Shown in pieces: positions 35,506 to 44,527 of a stretch of 64,000 bases of DNA. The DNA is from Achromobacter deleyi (lineage in GTDB: Bacteria; Pseudomonadota; Gammaproteobacteria; Burkholderiales; Burkholderiaceae_B): assembly GCF_016127315.1 (NCBI RefSeq), contig NZ_CP065997.1:2170001-2234000 (forward strand), written 5' to 3'. The notes beneath the pieces were generated by a model that saw nothing but the letters and a program-made list of their open reading frames with translations, searched no databases and was not told the origin of the DNA. A program made the translations under genes and the position numbers. Each line of letters opens with the position of its first letter. Position 1 is the stretch's first letter.

Positions 35506-35899
35506 GATGTTCCTTGAGGGTGGTGTCGGGGTGAAGCGCGCTTGCCGGGGACCGCGAGGGGGGCGGGTGGCGGCGGGGCCGGGCATCGCGGCGGGTCTGG
35601 CAGTCCTGAAACACCGATGTCATATTGCAGTGCAACATTCAACGCGGTTACGTTTCCCTGGTGAAATCCGTCTATGTGGGGACGGGCTCTACCGGGATCG
35701 GAATCTGAGGATTGACAGGCCCTGGGATGGCGCCGGGCGGCACGGGCACTTCAAGATGGTTTGCATTCTGAGTGTTTTGCCCGCGCGGATAAACACTGCT
35801 ATCTCGGCAACACTGTTCGGTGGATTTGTCTAATCCCGGACGGATTCGGGTTATGCTCCGTACACCCCGACCAAATTGCCCTTAAAGGACACCGTCGCC
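35506..35899. promoter_or_regulatory. Divergent promoter region of efflux operon and LysR gene
   Basis: A 394-bp gap of lower GC than its neighbours. It contains an inverted repeat AGTGTTT-N13-AAACACT (35771-35797), a candidate LysR-type operator, and a short palindrome TTGCA-G-TGCAA (35625-35635) nearer the efflux side. Possible promoter elements (TTGTCT at 35826, TATGCT near 35852) are badly spaced and were not assigned. No coding sequence is seen. Confidence 0.5.
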
Positions 35900-36964
35900 A
35901 TGGACCGTTTTCAGGCTATGCAGGTGTTTGTGCGCGTCGTGGACGCCAATAGCTTCACCCGGGCGGCCGACAGCCTCTCGCTTCCGCGCACCACCGTCAC
36001 CACCATCATCCAGAATCTCGAACGCCTGCTGGGCGTGCGCCTGCTCAATCGAACCACCCGCCGCATCGGCCTGACGCCCGACGGCGCCGGCTACTACCAG
36101 CATTGCGTGCGCATCCTGGCCGATGTCGAGGAAACCGAGGCCTGCTTCCAGGAAGCGGCCCTGCGCCTGAAGGGGCGGCTGCGCATCGACGTGCCGACCT
36201 GTATCGGCCGGCTGATCCTGATTCCCTCATTGTGTGATTTCCACGACAAGTACCCCGACGTCGAGCTGGTGCTCGGCCTGGGCGACCGTCCGGTGGACAT
36301 GGTGCAGGAGGCCGTCGACTGCGTCATCCGCGCCGGCGACCTGGAAGACTCCAGCCTGGTGGCGCGCCGCATCGGCACGCTGCAGACCGTGACCTGCGCC
36401 TCGCCGACCTACGTCGCGCGCTACGGCATGCCGCAGACCATCGAGGAACTGCGCAGCCACCACGCGGTGCATTATTTCTCCAGCCGCACCGGCCGCAACT
36501 GCGCCTGGGACTTCAAGATCGACGGCAAGCACCAGGAAGTGGACATGCGCGGCACCGTCGCGGTGAACGAAGCCGGCGCCTACCTGGATTGCGGCCTGAA
36601 GGGCTTCGGCCTGATCCAGACGCCGCGCTACATGGCGCTGCCGTACCTGCAGTCGGGCGAGCTGATCGAAGTGCTGCCGCAGTGGAAGCCCAGCGCCACC
36701 CCGATCTCGGTGCTGTATCCGCAAAGCCGCCAGCTGTCGCCCAAGGTGCGCGCGTTCGCCGACTGGGTCGCGGAACTGTTCGCCAGCTGCCCGCTGCTCA
36801 GCGGCCGCGACGAGACCGACCCGGCCGCCGCCAGCTGTGGCGTGTTCCAGCAACGCCAGGTCAGCCAGGCCAAGCAGATGGCCGTGGCCGGCGTGGCCGC
36901 CGCCAACGAACCGCTGCCGCGCCGCCGCACCGCGCGCGAAGAGGCCGCGGAATACGCCCTGTAG
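35900..36964 (+). CDS. LysR-family regulator, divergent from the efflux operon
   Basis: A 354-residue LysR protein, longer than the usual ~300 because of a ~45-residue C-terminal tail rich in Ala, Arg and Gln. The helix-turn-helix is at residues 2-60 (FQAMQVFVRVVDANSFTRAAD, RTTVTTIIQNLE) and resembles the CrgA-like group rather than MexT. ATG 35900 has AAAGGA 10 nt upstream; a TTG at 35876 is the only upstream alternative. Its position suggests control of the MexEF-OprN-type pump, but that is by neighbourhood only. Confidence 0.9.
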   Translation: MDRFQAMQVFVRVVDANSFTRAADSLSLPRTTVTTIIQNLERLLGVRLLNRTTRRIGLTPDGAGYYQHCVRILADVEETEACFQEAALRLKGRLRIDVPTCIGRLILIPSLCDFHDKYPDVELVLGLGDRPVDMVQEAVDCVIRAGDLEDSSLVARRIGTLQTVTCASPTYVARYGMPQTIEELRSHHAVHYFSSRTGRNCAWDFKIDGKHQEVDMRGTVAVNEAGAYLDCGLKGFGLIQTPRYMALPYLQSGELIEVLPQWKPSATPISVLYPQSRQLSPKVRAFADWVAELFASCPLLSGRDETDPAAASCGVFQQRQVSQAKQMAVAGVAAANEPLPRRRTAREEAAEYAL

Positions 36965-36970
36965 GCGGGC

Positions 36971-37014
36971 GCATGGCGGGCCGCCTGGCCCGCCATGCCG
37001 GCAATTCGCCGGCA
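36971..37014 (+). terminator. Tandem hairpins after the LysR gene
   Basis: A perfect 12-bp stem with a GCCT loop (36971-36998), directly followed by a 7-bp stem TGCCGGC/GCCGGCA (36996-37014), starting 6 bp after the LysR stop. There is no T-tract but an AAAATCC end. Likely a termination or RNA-stabilising structure. Confidence 0.6.
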
Positions 37015-37134
37015 AAATCCTGGAAAACCCGGGAAACCCCGTAGTAAATACAGGCCTTGCGTCCCTCGTATTTTAAGAAACGTCTGTATAGTCCGACAGT
37101 CAAAGCCTCAACGCATTCACTGTCGATCCGCTCT

Positions 37135-38253
37135 ATGCAGCCTGTACTTCCCGCTTACCTGATCGCCCGTTGGCTTTTGCTGCTCGTCCTGTTGGCGGGG
37201 GTGTATTTCCTCAGCGGCTTCCTGGTGCCCGCGCTGGCCGCGCTGATCATCGGCCTGGCCAGCTGGCCGCTGTACCAGCGGCTGGTGGCGCGCTGCGGCG
37301 GCCGCACCGCGCTGGCGGCATCGCTGGCGCTGCTGGTGGTGATCGTGGTGCTGATCGTGCCGATGTCGCTGGCGTTGTCGTACGCCATCAAGGAAGCCAG
37401 CACCTTCTTCGCCTGGGCCATCGCCGCCAACCGCCACGGCGTCGACGTGCCGAACTGGATCACCTCGATGCCGGTGGTGGGCGACCGGCTTGGCGAATAC
37501 TGGGAGGCCTACATCGGCCAGCCGCATGCGCTGGGCGCGCTGGTCGAGGCCGTCAGCGGCGAACACCTGGGCAATATCTATCGCATGGTGCTGGCCGCCA
37601 CCGGCAATGTGTTCCAGCTGCTCTTGACCGTGCTGTTCATGCTGATCACGCTGTTCTTCGTCTACAAGGACGGCGTGCGCATGGTGGCGCAACTGGACGT
37701 GCTGGGCGAACGCATCCTGCCGGCGCGCTGGCAGCGCTTCTCGCGCGTGGTGCCGGCCACCATCAATTCCACCGTCACCGGCATGGGCCTGATCGCGTTG
37801 GGCGAGGGCGTGGTGCTGGGCATCGCCTACTGGGTCGCGGGCGTGCCGTCGCCGGTGCTGCTGGGCGTGGTCACCGGCTTCATGGCGCTGATCCCCGGGG
37901 GCGCGCCGCTGTCCTTCACGCTGGTGTCGCTGTATCTGGTCGGTTCCGGCCACATGGTGGCGGGCATCGCGCTGATGGTGTGGGGCAGCGTCGAACTGTT
38001 CATCGTCGACAAGACGCTGCGCCCGCGCCTGGTGGGCGGCCCGGTCAAGCTGCCGTTCCTGCCGACCTTCTTCGGCCTGGTGGGCGGCGTGAAGACCATG
38101 GGCATCGTCGGGCTGTTCGTCGGTCCGGTGCTGATGGCGCTGCTGGTGGCCGTGTGGCGCGAGTGGGTCAACCACGAGGAAGTCGAGCGCGATACCGCCC
38201 GGCTCAGGGCCGGAGCGCCGCCCGACAATACGCCGACCGGCGGCCAGGCCTAG
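37135..38253 (+). CDS. AI-2E family (PerM/YdiK-like) membrane protein
   Basis: A 372-residue inner-membrane protein of the AI-2E transporter/PerM family. About 7-8 membrane segments are visible, with a cytoplasmic/periplasmic stretch near residues 105-165. The family's conserved C-terminal region PRLVGGPVKLPFLPTFFGLVGGVKTMGIVGLFVGPVLMALL is seen near 305-345. Members export small molecules or act as sodium/proton antiporters, and the AI-2 assignment applies only to TqsA. ATG 37135 fits the first membrane helix; the ribosome-binding site is weak. Confidence 0.85.
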   Translation: MQPVLPAYLIARWLLLLVLLAGVYFLSGFLVPALAALIIGLASWPLYQRLVARCGGRTALAASLALLVVIVVLIVPMSLALSYAIKEASTFFAWAIAANRHGVDVPNWITSMPVVGDRLGEYWEAYIGQPHALGALVEAVSGEHLGNIYRMVLAATGNVFQLLLTVLFMLITLFFVYKDGVRMVAQLDVLGERILPARWQRFSRVVPATINSTVTGMGLIALGEGVVLGIAYWVAGVPSPVLLGVVTGFMALIPGGAPLSFTLVSLYLVGSGHMVAGIALMVWGSVELFIVDKTLRPRLVGGPVKLPFLPTFFGLVGGVKTMGIVGLFVGPVLMALLVAVWREWVNHEEVERDTARLRAGAPPDNTPTGGQA

Positions 38254-38386
38254 CCGGGCCGGGGCTTCGGGTTTGGGTGTAATCTAGCTCTCCCGCGCTC
38301 GCCGGCGCCTCGTCCGGCACGCGCCTGCCGTGTGCGCAGACGCTTGCAGCTCATGCCGCGGGGTCTGAGGGTTTGGCAGGTTCATC

Positions 38387-39154
38387 ATGTCCGGGTCATT
38401 GCAAGAAGATGAGTTAGCGGTCCTGCGCGAGCAGGGTTTCGTGGTCGCGCGCCAGTTCGCGGACCCGGCCGAGGTGGCGGCGCTGCGCGCGCTGGCCGAG
38501 CGCCATTTGCGCGAGCATGTGGCGCCCATCGAATACGAGGCGGATCTGCGCTATCCCGGCGCCCCCGAGTCGCGCAACGCCGAGGGCGGCCTGACGGTGC
38601 GGCGCCTGCTCGGCGCCTACGGGCGCGATCCGCTGTTCGCGCAATGGGCCACCGACCCGCGCATCGGCCAATCGCTGGCGCGCTATTTCGGCGAGACGCC
38701 GGTGCTGTCCACCGTGCACCACAACTGCGTGATGACCAAGCATCCGGCCTACGGCAGCCTGACCGGCTGGCACCAGGACATTCGCTACTGGTCGTTTTCC
38801 GACACCGATCTGGTGTCCTGTTGGCTCGCGCTCGGCGACGAGAACCGGGACAACGGCGGCCTCTCGTTCCTTCCCGGTTCGCACGCGGCCGCGTTCCCGC
38901 CGGCGCGGTTCGACGAGAAAAAGTTCTTCCGCAACGATGCGCCCGAAAACGCCGAATGGATCGCGCGCGCCGTCTGTCCCGAACTGCGGGCCGGCGACCT
39001 GGTGTTCTTCCATTGCCGCACGCTGCACGCGGCGCAGGGCAACCGCAGCGACCGCGTCAAGCTGTCGCTGGTGCACACCTATCATCCGCGGTCCTGCCAT
39101 CCGCTGCCGGGCACGCGTTCGGCCAGCCAGCCGGGCGTGCCGTTGGCGGAATAA
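38387..39154 (+). CDS. Phytanoyl-CoA-dioxygenase-family Fe(II)/2-oxoglutarate enzyme
   Basis: A 255-residue PhyH-like non-haem iron dioxygenase. The iron triad is visible as HQD (near residue 130) and the distal His in FHCRTLHAAQGN (near 211-215); a conserved Arg follows in SDRVKLSL. Such enzymes hydroxylate unactivated carbons using 2-oxoglutarate and oxygen. It stands alone between the AI-2E gene and a convergent MFS gene, so no pathway is indicated. Confidence 0.85.
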   Translation: MSGSLQEDELAVLREQGFVVARQFADPAEVAALRALAERHLREHVAPIEYEADLRYPGAPESRNAEGGLTVRRLLGAYGRDPLFAQWATDPRIGQSLARYFGETPVLSTVHHNCVMTKHPAYGSLTGWHQDIRYWSFSDTDLVSCWLALGDENRDNGGLSFLPGSHAAAFPPARFDEKKFFRNDAPENAEWIARAVCPELRAGDLVFFHCRTLHAAQGNRSDRVKLSLVHTYHPRSCHPLPGTRSASQPGVPLAE

Positions 39155-39178
39155 ACCCGCGTGCTTTCGGCGGCGCCT

Positions 39179-40624
39179 TCAACGGCGCCGTCCCAGCCAC
39201 GCCAGCAACAACACCGATGCGCCGATGGCCGCCAGGTTGAAGCGCATCGCGCTGGCGAAGGCCTGCGCGTAGCGGTCGCCGGCGGCCGCGTCCGCCATGG
39301 CGTCGAGCGTGCCGCTGAACAGCATGCCGGCGGCCGACACGCCCAGCGCCGCGCCCACCTGCTGCAAGGTGGCGACCACGCCCGCCGCCATGCCGGCCTG
39401 GCGGTCCTGCACCAATCCCAATGCCAGGTTCACCAGCGGCGTGTTGACGGCGCCTTGCGCCGCGCCGAGCCAGACCAGCGCGGGCACCAGCGACCACGGC
39501 GCGAGCGTCGCGCCGGCCGCGCCCACCTGCAGCATCAGCGCGGCGGTGGCGCCGCCATACAGCAGCGCGGCCACGGTGACCGCGTGCGTGCCGAAGCGCG
39601 CCACCAGCCGCGGCGCCGCCATCGAGCCGGCCACGAAGCCGACGCTGGCCGGCGCGAACACCGTGCCCGCCGTCAACGCGTCCACGCCCAGCCCGGTCTG
39701 TAGCAGCAGCGCGTAGCAGAGGAACATGGCGCTGGCGGTGGAGAACACCAGCGTCACCAGCAGGCAGCCCGCGGCGAACCGCGGCTGCGCCAGCAGCGCC
39801 ATGTCGACCAGCGGCACGCGGCCGGCGGCGCCGGCGCGCCGCTGCAGCCATACGAACAGCGCCAGCAATAGGATCGCCGCCGCGCCGCAGCCCAGCGTCC
39901 ACGCGGGCCAATGGCGCGCGGGTCCTTCCACCAGCGCCAGCAGCAGCAGGCCCAGTCCCGCCCCGACCAGCGCCGAGCCGCCCCAGTCCATCGGCGCGCC
40001 GGCGGCGTCGCGCGATTCCGGGATGTGGCGGGCCAGCCGCCAGGCCAGCATGCCGACCGGCACATTCACCAGGAAGATCGTGCGCCACGCCAACCCGAAC
40101 AGATCGGCATGCACGATCCAGCCGCCCAGCACCTGGCCGGCGATGGCCGCCAGCCCCAGCGTCATGCCGAGCAGGCCGAAGGCGTGGCGCCGCGCGTGGC
40201 CGTCGTAGCTGACGCGGATCAGCGCGTAGACCTGCGGGAACAGCATGGCCGCGGCCACGCCCTGCAGCACGCGCGCACCGATCAGCGTGTTGGCGTCAGG
40301 CGCCAGCCCGCACAGCGCCGAGGCCAGCGCGAAGCCGGCCATGCCCAGCATGAACAGGCGCCGGCGGCCATGGCGGTCGCCCAGCCGGCTGCCGGCGATC
40401 AACAGCACGCCATAAGCCAGCTCGTAGGCGACGATGATGAAATTGATCTGCGCGAAGCTGGCCGACAGCGTGGCCTGCATGCTGGGAATCGCGACGTTGA
40501 CGACGAACAGGTCGAAGATCGTGATGAAGCCGCCGGACAGCAGCACGGCCAGGCCGAGCGGGCCCGGCGTGGCGGGCTTGGCGGGCGTATCGGGGCAGGG
40601 CGAGGGCAGGGTGGCGGAGGACAT
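39179..40624 (-). CDS. MFS transporter, DHA2 (14-TM) drug-efflux type
   Basis: A 481-residue inner-membrane carrier with about 14 hydrophobic segments. The A-motif GSRLGDRHGRRRLF is near residue 78, and a motif-C-like glycine-rich helix (GLAAIAGQVLGGWI) lies near 155, typical of EmrB/QacA drug:H+ antiporters. It is divergent from an XRE/MmyB-type regulator across a 95-bp promoter with a perfect palindrome, so it is probably repressed or activated by that protein. Confidence 0.9.
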   Translation of the reverse strand: MSSATLPSPCPDTPAKPATPGPLGLAVLLSGGFITIFDLFVVNVAIPSMQATLSASFAQINFIIVAYELAYGVLLIAGSRLGDRHGRRRLFMLGMAGFALASALCGLAPDANTLIGARVLQGVAAAMLFPQVYALIRVSYDGHARRHAFGLLGMTLGLAAIAGQVLGGWIVHADLFGLAWRTIFLVNVPVGMLAWRLARHIPESRDAAGAPMDWGGSALVGAGLGLLLLALVEGPARHWPAWTLGCGAAAILLLALFVWLQRRAGAAGRVPLVDMALLAQPRFAAGCLLVTLVFSTASAMFLCYALLLQTGLGVDALTAGTVFAPASVGFVAGSMAAPRLVARFGTHAVTVAALLYGGATAALMLQVGAAGATLAPWSLVPALVWLGAAQGAVNTPLVNLALGLVQDRQAGMAAGVVATLQQVGAALGVSAAGMLFSGTLDAMADAAAGDRYAQAFASAMRFNLAAIGASVLLLAWLGRRR

Positions 40625-40696
40625 GGACAGGCCGCGGGAGTGGGGATCGGCGCTATTCTGTGGGCTGTTCTAGCCTCATACAATTTAGCTGTTTAT

Positions 40697-40717
40697 GCTA
40701 TTACTGAAGGCAATAGC
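40697..40717. promoter_or_regulatory. Operator-like palindrome between MFS and XRE genes
   Basis: Inverted repeat GCTATT-N9-AATAGC ending 2 bp before the regulator's ATG, in the only AT-rich part of the 95-bp divergent gap. Its place over the regulator's start region suits autorepression by the helix-turn-helix protein. Confidence 0.55.
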
Positions 40718-40719
40718 CT

Positions 40720-41658
40720 ATGCCCCGTTCCCCTTCGCATGACGCGGCGCCGGCCGCCGCGCCCGCGCCGCGAGCCGGCGCGCTCGACACGGGCGCGCAG
40801 CGGCTGGACCGCACCCGCGCCGACCTCGCCGAATTCCTGCGGCTGCGCCGCGAGCGCCTGAGTCCGGCCGCGCTGGGCCTGCCCGCCGGCGGCCGTCGTC
40901 GTACCCCCGGCCTGCGGCGCGAGGAAGTGGCGGCGCTGGCCGGCGTCGGCCTGGCCTGGTACACCTGGTTCGAGCAGGGCCGCAACATCAGCGTGTCGGC
41001 CACCTTCCTGGAAAACCTGGCGCGCGTGCTGCGGCTGGACGCGGCGGAACGGCGCCACCTGTACCTGCTGGCGCACCAGCGTCCGCCAGCCGAGCCGGGT
41101 CGCACCTGGTGCACCGTGCCGCCGCAGGTGCGACGCCTGATGGACGACCTGCCCGCGCGTCCCGCCTACATCCTCAACCTGCGCTGGGACGTGGTGGTGT
41201 GGAACGCCGCGGCCGAACGCGTGTTCGGCTTCGGCGCGCAACCGGCGGGGCGGCGCAACCTGCTGTGGATGCTGTTCGTGGATCCGGCGATGCGCGAGCT
41301 GTTCGTCGATTGGCCGGCGCAGGCGCCGGCGATGCTGTCCACCTTCCGGCGTGATTTCGCGTCGGCCTCGGGCGCGCCGGACATCACCGAACTGGTCGAT
41401 GAGCTGGAACGCGTCGCGCCCGAGTTCAAGGCATGGTGGCGCGAGCACGACGTGCACGGCGCCTGCATGGGCGTGCGCAGCCTGCGCCTGCCGGCGCTGG
41501 GCGAGGTGGCGTTCGAGCATTCCACCTTGTCGGTCGATGAAAGCCGCCACCTGCGCCTGGTGGTCTACGCGCCCGCGCCGGACGAACCGCAGGCCGCGGC
41601 CTGCGCGCGCTGGCTGGCGCGCAAGCCGCGCGCGGCCGCGCGTGGCTCCAGAGATTAG
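40720..41658 (+). CDS. XRE-type helix-turn-helix regulator with MmyB-like ligand domain
   Basis: A 312-residue regulator. An Ala/Pro-rich N-terminus (about 40 residues) precedes the HTH with RRRTPGLRREEVAALAGVGLAWYTWFEQGRNISVS (about 60-95), the standard motif of this Streptomyces- and proteobacteria-wide family. The C-terminal ~180 residues form the MmyB-like PAS-fold (YILNLRWDVVVWNAAAERVFG near 148). These proteins often control a divergent MFS exporter or reductase, as here. Confidence 0.9.
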   Translation: MPRSPSHDAAPAAAPAPRAGALDTGAQRLDRTRADLAEFLRLRRERLSPAALGLPAGGRRRTPGLRREEVAALAGVGLAWYTWFEQGRNISVSATFLENLARVLRLDAAERRHLYLLAHQRPPAEPGRTWCTVPPQVRRLMDDLPARPAYILNLRWDVVVWNAAAERVFGFGAQPAGRRNLLWMLFVDPAMRELFVDWPAQAPAMLSTFRRDFASASGAPDITELVDELERVAPEFKAWWREHDVHGACMGVRSLRLPALGEVAFEHSTLSVDESRHLRLVVYAPAPDEPQAAACARWLARKPRAAARGSRD

Positions 41659-41731
41659 GCGTCGCGTGGCGCTACGGCGGGGGCGCGGCGCGCTTCTATA
41701 GTCGGGGCGATTCGCCACTTCCGCCCGCGCC

Positions 41732-42628
41732 ATGTCCACTCAAATCCTGTCCCGCCGCCAGGCCCTGTCGCTGCTCGTCGTGGTGGTGCTGGCCTGGGGC
41801 TTCACCTGGGTCGTCAGCAAGCTGCTGCTGCAATACATGACCCCGATCTGGGCGGTGGCCGCGCGCAGCGTCGCCGGCGCCGCCGCGCTGCTGGCGCTGG
41901 GCCTGGCGCTGCGGCGGGTGGCGTGGCCGGTCAAGGCCGACATTCCCGTGATCCTGAGCGTGGGCCTGCTGCACATGGGCGCGTTCGCCGCGCTGGTCAG
42001 TCTTGGCCTGCAATACGTGCCGGCCGGCCGCTCGGTGGTGCTGGCCTACACCACGCCGCTGTGGGTCATTCCGGCAGCCCGCGTGTTCCTCGGCGAACCG
42101 ATCGGGCGCGGCCGTCAGCTGGGGCTGGCGCTGGGCCTGCTGGGGCTGGCCGTCATCTTCAATCCGCTGGCGTTCGACTGGGGCAATCACGAGGCGGTGT
42201 TCGGCAACGGCCTGGTGCTGCTGGCGGCGCTGTGCTGGGCCGCCAACATCGTCTACGTGCGCGCCCATCGCTGGGTCACGCCGCCGTTCGAGCTGGCGTT
42301 CTGGCAGGCGCTGCTGGCCTCTGGCGTGCTGGCCGCGGTCGCCTGGGCGGCCGAGGGCGCGCCGCGCGTGACGTGGAGCCCGGACCTGGGCTGGCTGCTG
42401 GGTTATGGCGGCGTGTTCGGCATCGCCGTGGCGTACTGGGCGGCGGTGAACGTGAACCGGTCCCTGCCTGCGGGCGTCACGTCGATCGGCCTGCTGGGCG
42501 TGCCGGTGGTCGGCCTGCTGTGTTCGGCGGTGGTGCTGCACGAGCCCCTGAGCGCGCCGCTGTTGCTGGGGATGGCGTTGATCGTGGCCGGCATCGCCGC
42601 CGGCGTGCTCGACAAGACGCCCCGGTAG
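41732..42628 (+). CDS. EamA/DMT-family transporter
   Basis: A 298-residue inner-membrane protein with ten hydrophobic helices arranged as two EamA repeats (about 5-140 and 155-290). The opening WGFTWVVSKLLLQYMTPIW is typical of metabolite exporters of the drug/metabolite superfamily. ATG 41732 follows the XRE gene by 73 bp on the same strand. Substrate unknown. Confidence 0.9.
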   Translation: MSTQILSRRQALSLLVVVVLAWGFTWVVSKLLLQYMTPIWAVAARSVAGAAALLALGLALRRVAWPVKADIPVILSVGLLHMGAFAALVSLGLQYVPAGRSVVLAYTTPLWVIPAARVFLGEPIGRGRQLGLALGLLGLAVIFNPLAFDWGNHEAVFGNGLVLLAALCWAANIVYVRAHRWVTPPFELAFWQALLASGVLAAVAWAAEGAPRVTWSPDLGWLLGYGGVFGIAVAYWAAVNVNRSLPAGVTSIGLLGVPVVGLLCSAVVLHEPLSAPLLLGMALIVAGIAAGVLDKTPR

Positions 42629-42687
42629 CGGCGTCACAAAAAAAAGGCGCTTGACGGCCGGAATCGTGTCTGTGTATCGTAAGACAT

Positions 42688-42701
42688 ATATCTTAAGATA
42701 T
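42688..42701. promoter_or_regulatory. NfeR/YqjI-type operator palindrome
   Basis: A perfect 14-bp palindrome ATATCTTAAGATAT, extended by AT-rich flanks, 37 bp before the PadR gene start. The E. coli nickel-responsive PadR protein NfeR (YqjI) binds AT-rich inverted repeats at its own and at the yqjH promoter. This site has the same character and fits autoregulation of the two-gene unit. Confidence 0.75.
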
Positions 42702-42738
42702 GTTTTAAGTAACACGTCAGACTCCCAGCGAGGCCCCC

Positions 42739-43632
42739 ATGCGCCATTTCCACTTCCTGACCGCCTTTGCCCGCGGCTCGCGCCATGAATCGCGCGAGCG
42801 CCACTACGGCCACCGTGGCCATCACGACCACCACGGCCATCACGACCACCACGGCCACCACGATCATCACCACGGCCATCACGGCCATTCCGAATTCCAC
42901 GATCATCGCGGTCGCCACGAATCCCTCGATCATCACGACCCCTACGAACGTCATGGCCACGCCGGCCACGGCGCGGATGGTCGCCACGAAGGCGGCCGCG
43001 GCCGTCATGGCCGCCACGCCGGCGGCGGTCGCGGCTGGTTCGGCGGCCCGTGGGGCGGCCACGGCCGGGGCGGCGATGCCGACGACAGCTTCGGCGGCGA
43101 TGGCCGTCATTGGGCGCGCGGCCGCAAAGTCTCGGCCGACGACCTGCAACTGATGCTGCTCGGCCTGCTGGAACAGAACCCCAGCCACGGCTACGAGCTG
43201 ATCAAGGCGCTGGGCGCGATGTCCAACGGCTTCTACACGCCCAGCCCGGGCATGGTGTATCCGGCGTTGACCTATCTCGAAGAGCTGGGCTACGCCACCG
43301 TCGAGCAGGAAGGCAGCAAGAAGCGCTACCACCTGGCGGACCCGGGCCGCGAGCACCTGGAAGCCAACCGCGAGCGCCTGTCGGTGATGTTCAACAAGCT
43401 CAAGCACGTGGCCCGCAAGATGGACTGGATGCGCCAGGCCTGGAGCGGCGAGCCGCGTCCGGCCGCCGACGAGGAAGATGCCAGCGGCTGGATCGATGAA
43501 TTCGTGCACGCCCGCCAGGAGATCCGCCACGCGCTGCTGCAGCGCACCGAGGCGTCGCCCGCCGAACAACGTCGCATCGCCGCCATCCTGCGCCGCGCGA
43601 CCGCGGAAATCACCGGCAAGAGCTGTGACTGA
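42739..43632 (+). CDS. yqjI: PadR-family nickel-responsive repressor NfeR/YqjI-like, with very His-rich N-terminus
   Basis: A 297-residue regulator. The first ~110 residues are extremely rich in His and Gly (more than 30 His, HDHHGHHDHH-type repeats encoded by roughly 18-bp tandem DNA repeats at 42826-42890), a metal-binding tail. From about 130 a PadR winged helix follows (LMLLGLLEQNPSHGYELIKAL, GMVYPALTYLEELGY). In E. coli YqjI the shorter His-rich tail binds nickel and represses yqjH. Gene order and the upstream palindrome agree. The tail here is about twice as long as remembered for E. coli. Confidence 0.9.
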   Translation: MRHFHFLTAFARGSRHESRERHYGHRGHHDHHGHHDHHGHHDHHHGHHGHSEFHDHRGRHESLDHHDPYERHGHAGHGADGRHEGGRGRHGRHAGGGRGWFGGPWGGHGRGGDADDSFGGDGRHWARGRKVSADDLQLMLLGLLEQNPSHGYELIKALGAMSNGFYTPSPGMVYPALTYLEELGYATVEQEGSKKRYHLADPGREHLEANRERLSVMFNKLKHVARKMDWMRQAWSGEPRPAADEEDASGWIDEFVHARQEIRHALLQRTEASPAEQRRIAAILRRATAEITGKSCD

Positions 43633-43657
43633 TTCCGCCTATCCCATTGGAGACCCC

Positions 43658-44473
43658 ATGACCCGTAGCGACCTGACTGTCGAACGCGTGCGCCATCCCC
43701 TGAAGATGCGCATCCTGACCGTGGCCCGCGTCGAGCGCATCGCCGGCCTGCTGGCCCGCGTGACCTTTACCGGCGAAGACCTGCGCGACTTCGTGTCCGC
43801 GTCCTTCGACGACCACGTGAAACTGTTTTTCCCCGCCGATCCGTCGCAACCGCTGCTGTTGCCCGAGGTCGGCCCCGATGGCATCAAGTTCCCCGACGGC
43901 GCGCCGCGCCCGGCCGCGCGCGACTACACCCCACGCCGCTATGACGCCGCGCGCGAAGAGCTGGATATCGACTTCGTGCTGCACGGCGACGGCCCGGCCT
44001 CGACCTGGGCGGAGCAGGCCGAGGCCGGCCAGCGCCTGGGCATCGGCGGCCCGCGCGGTTCGTTCGTGGTGCCCAAGGGGTTTGACTGGCACGTGCTGAT
44101 CGGCGACGAGACCGCGCTGCCCGCCATCGCCCGCCGCCTGGAAGAATTGCCCGCGACCGCGCAGGCGCTGGTGCTGGTAGAAGTGCCGGGCGCCGCCAAC
44201 GAGATCCCGCTGCCGACCCAGGCGCGGGCCACGGTGCGCTGGCTGCATCGCGACGGCACCGCGGCCGGCTACAGCACGCGGTTGCTGGAAGCCGCGCGCG
44301 AACTGGCGCTGCCTCCCGGCGAGGGCTACACCTGGATCGCGGCCGAATCGGCCGTGGCCAAGGCGGTGCGCGAAATCATGGTGGCGCAGCACGGCGTCGA
44401 CAAGAGCCGCATCCGCGCCGCCAGCTACTGGAAGCGTGGCGCCATCGCCGTGCACGAGTCGCACGACGATTGA
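43658..44473 (+). CDS. yqjH: Siderophore-interacting protein / NADPH-dependent ferric-chelate reductase YqjH-like
   Basis: A 271-residue SIP-family flavoprotein that reduces ferric siderophores with NADPH and FAD in the cytoplasm. FAD-binding region RDYTPRRY is near residues 88-95 with GPRGSFVVP near 130. The NAD(P)-binding domain has GDETALPAIARRLE near 148. The C-terminus YWKRGAI is conserved in the family. It is cotranscribed with the PadR gene (25-bp gap, GGAG site), matching the E. coli yqjI/yqjH link between nickel stress and iron reduction. Confidence 0.92.
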   Translation: MTRSDLTVERVRHPLKMRILTVARVERIAGLLARVTFTGEDLRDFVSASFDDHVKLFFPADPSQPLLLPEVGPDGIKFPDGAPRPAARDYTPRRYDAAREELDIDFVLHGDGPASTWAEQAEAGQRLGIGGPRGSFVVPKGFDWHVLIGDETALPAIARRLEELPATAQALVLVEVPGAANEIPLPTQARATVRWLHRDGTAAGYSTRLLEAARELALPPGEGYTWIAAESAVAKAVREIMVAQHGVDKSRIRAASYWKRGAIAVHESHDD

Positions 44474-44481
44474 CGTTGCGG

Positions 44482-44520
44482 GGTTGAGGCCGCGGGTTGA
44501 AGCCGCGGGTTGCAGCCGCG
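44482..44520. repeat. 13-bp tandem repeat, three copies
   Basis: Three consecutive 13-bp units of type GGTTGAGGCCGCG, each differing by one or two bases, in the short gap between yqjH and a convergent LysR gene. Likely a slippage product; no function is apparent. Confidence 0.7.
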
Positions 44521-44527
44521 AGCGCGC

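Noticed and set aside
31894..35517. 1207-codon open frame on the plus strand opposite the RND pump genes
   Set aside because: Antisense to well-identified mexF and mexE with His/Gln/Arg-rich composition typical of reversed GC-rich codons.
42826..42890. Short tandem DNA repeats as a non-coding repeat array
   Set aside because: They lie inside the PadR gene and encode its His-rich tail in frame.
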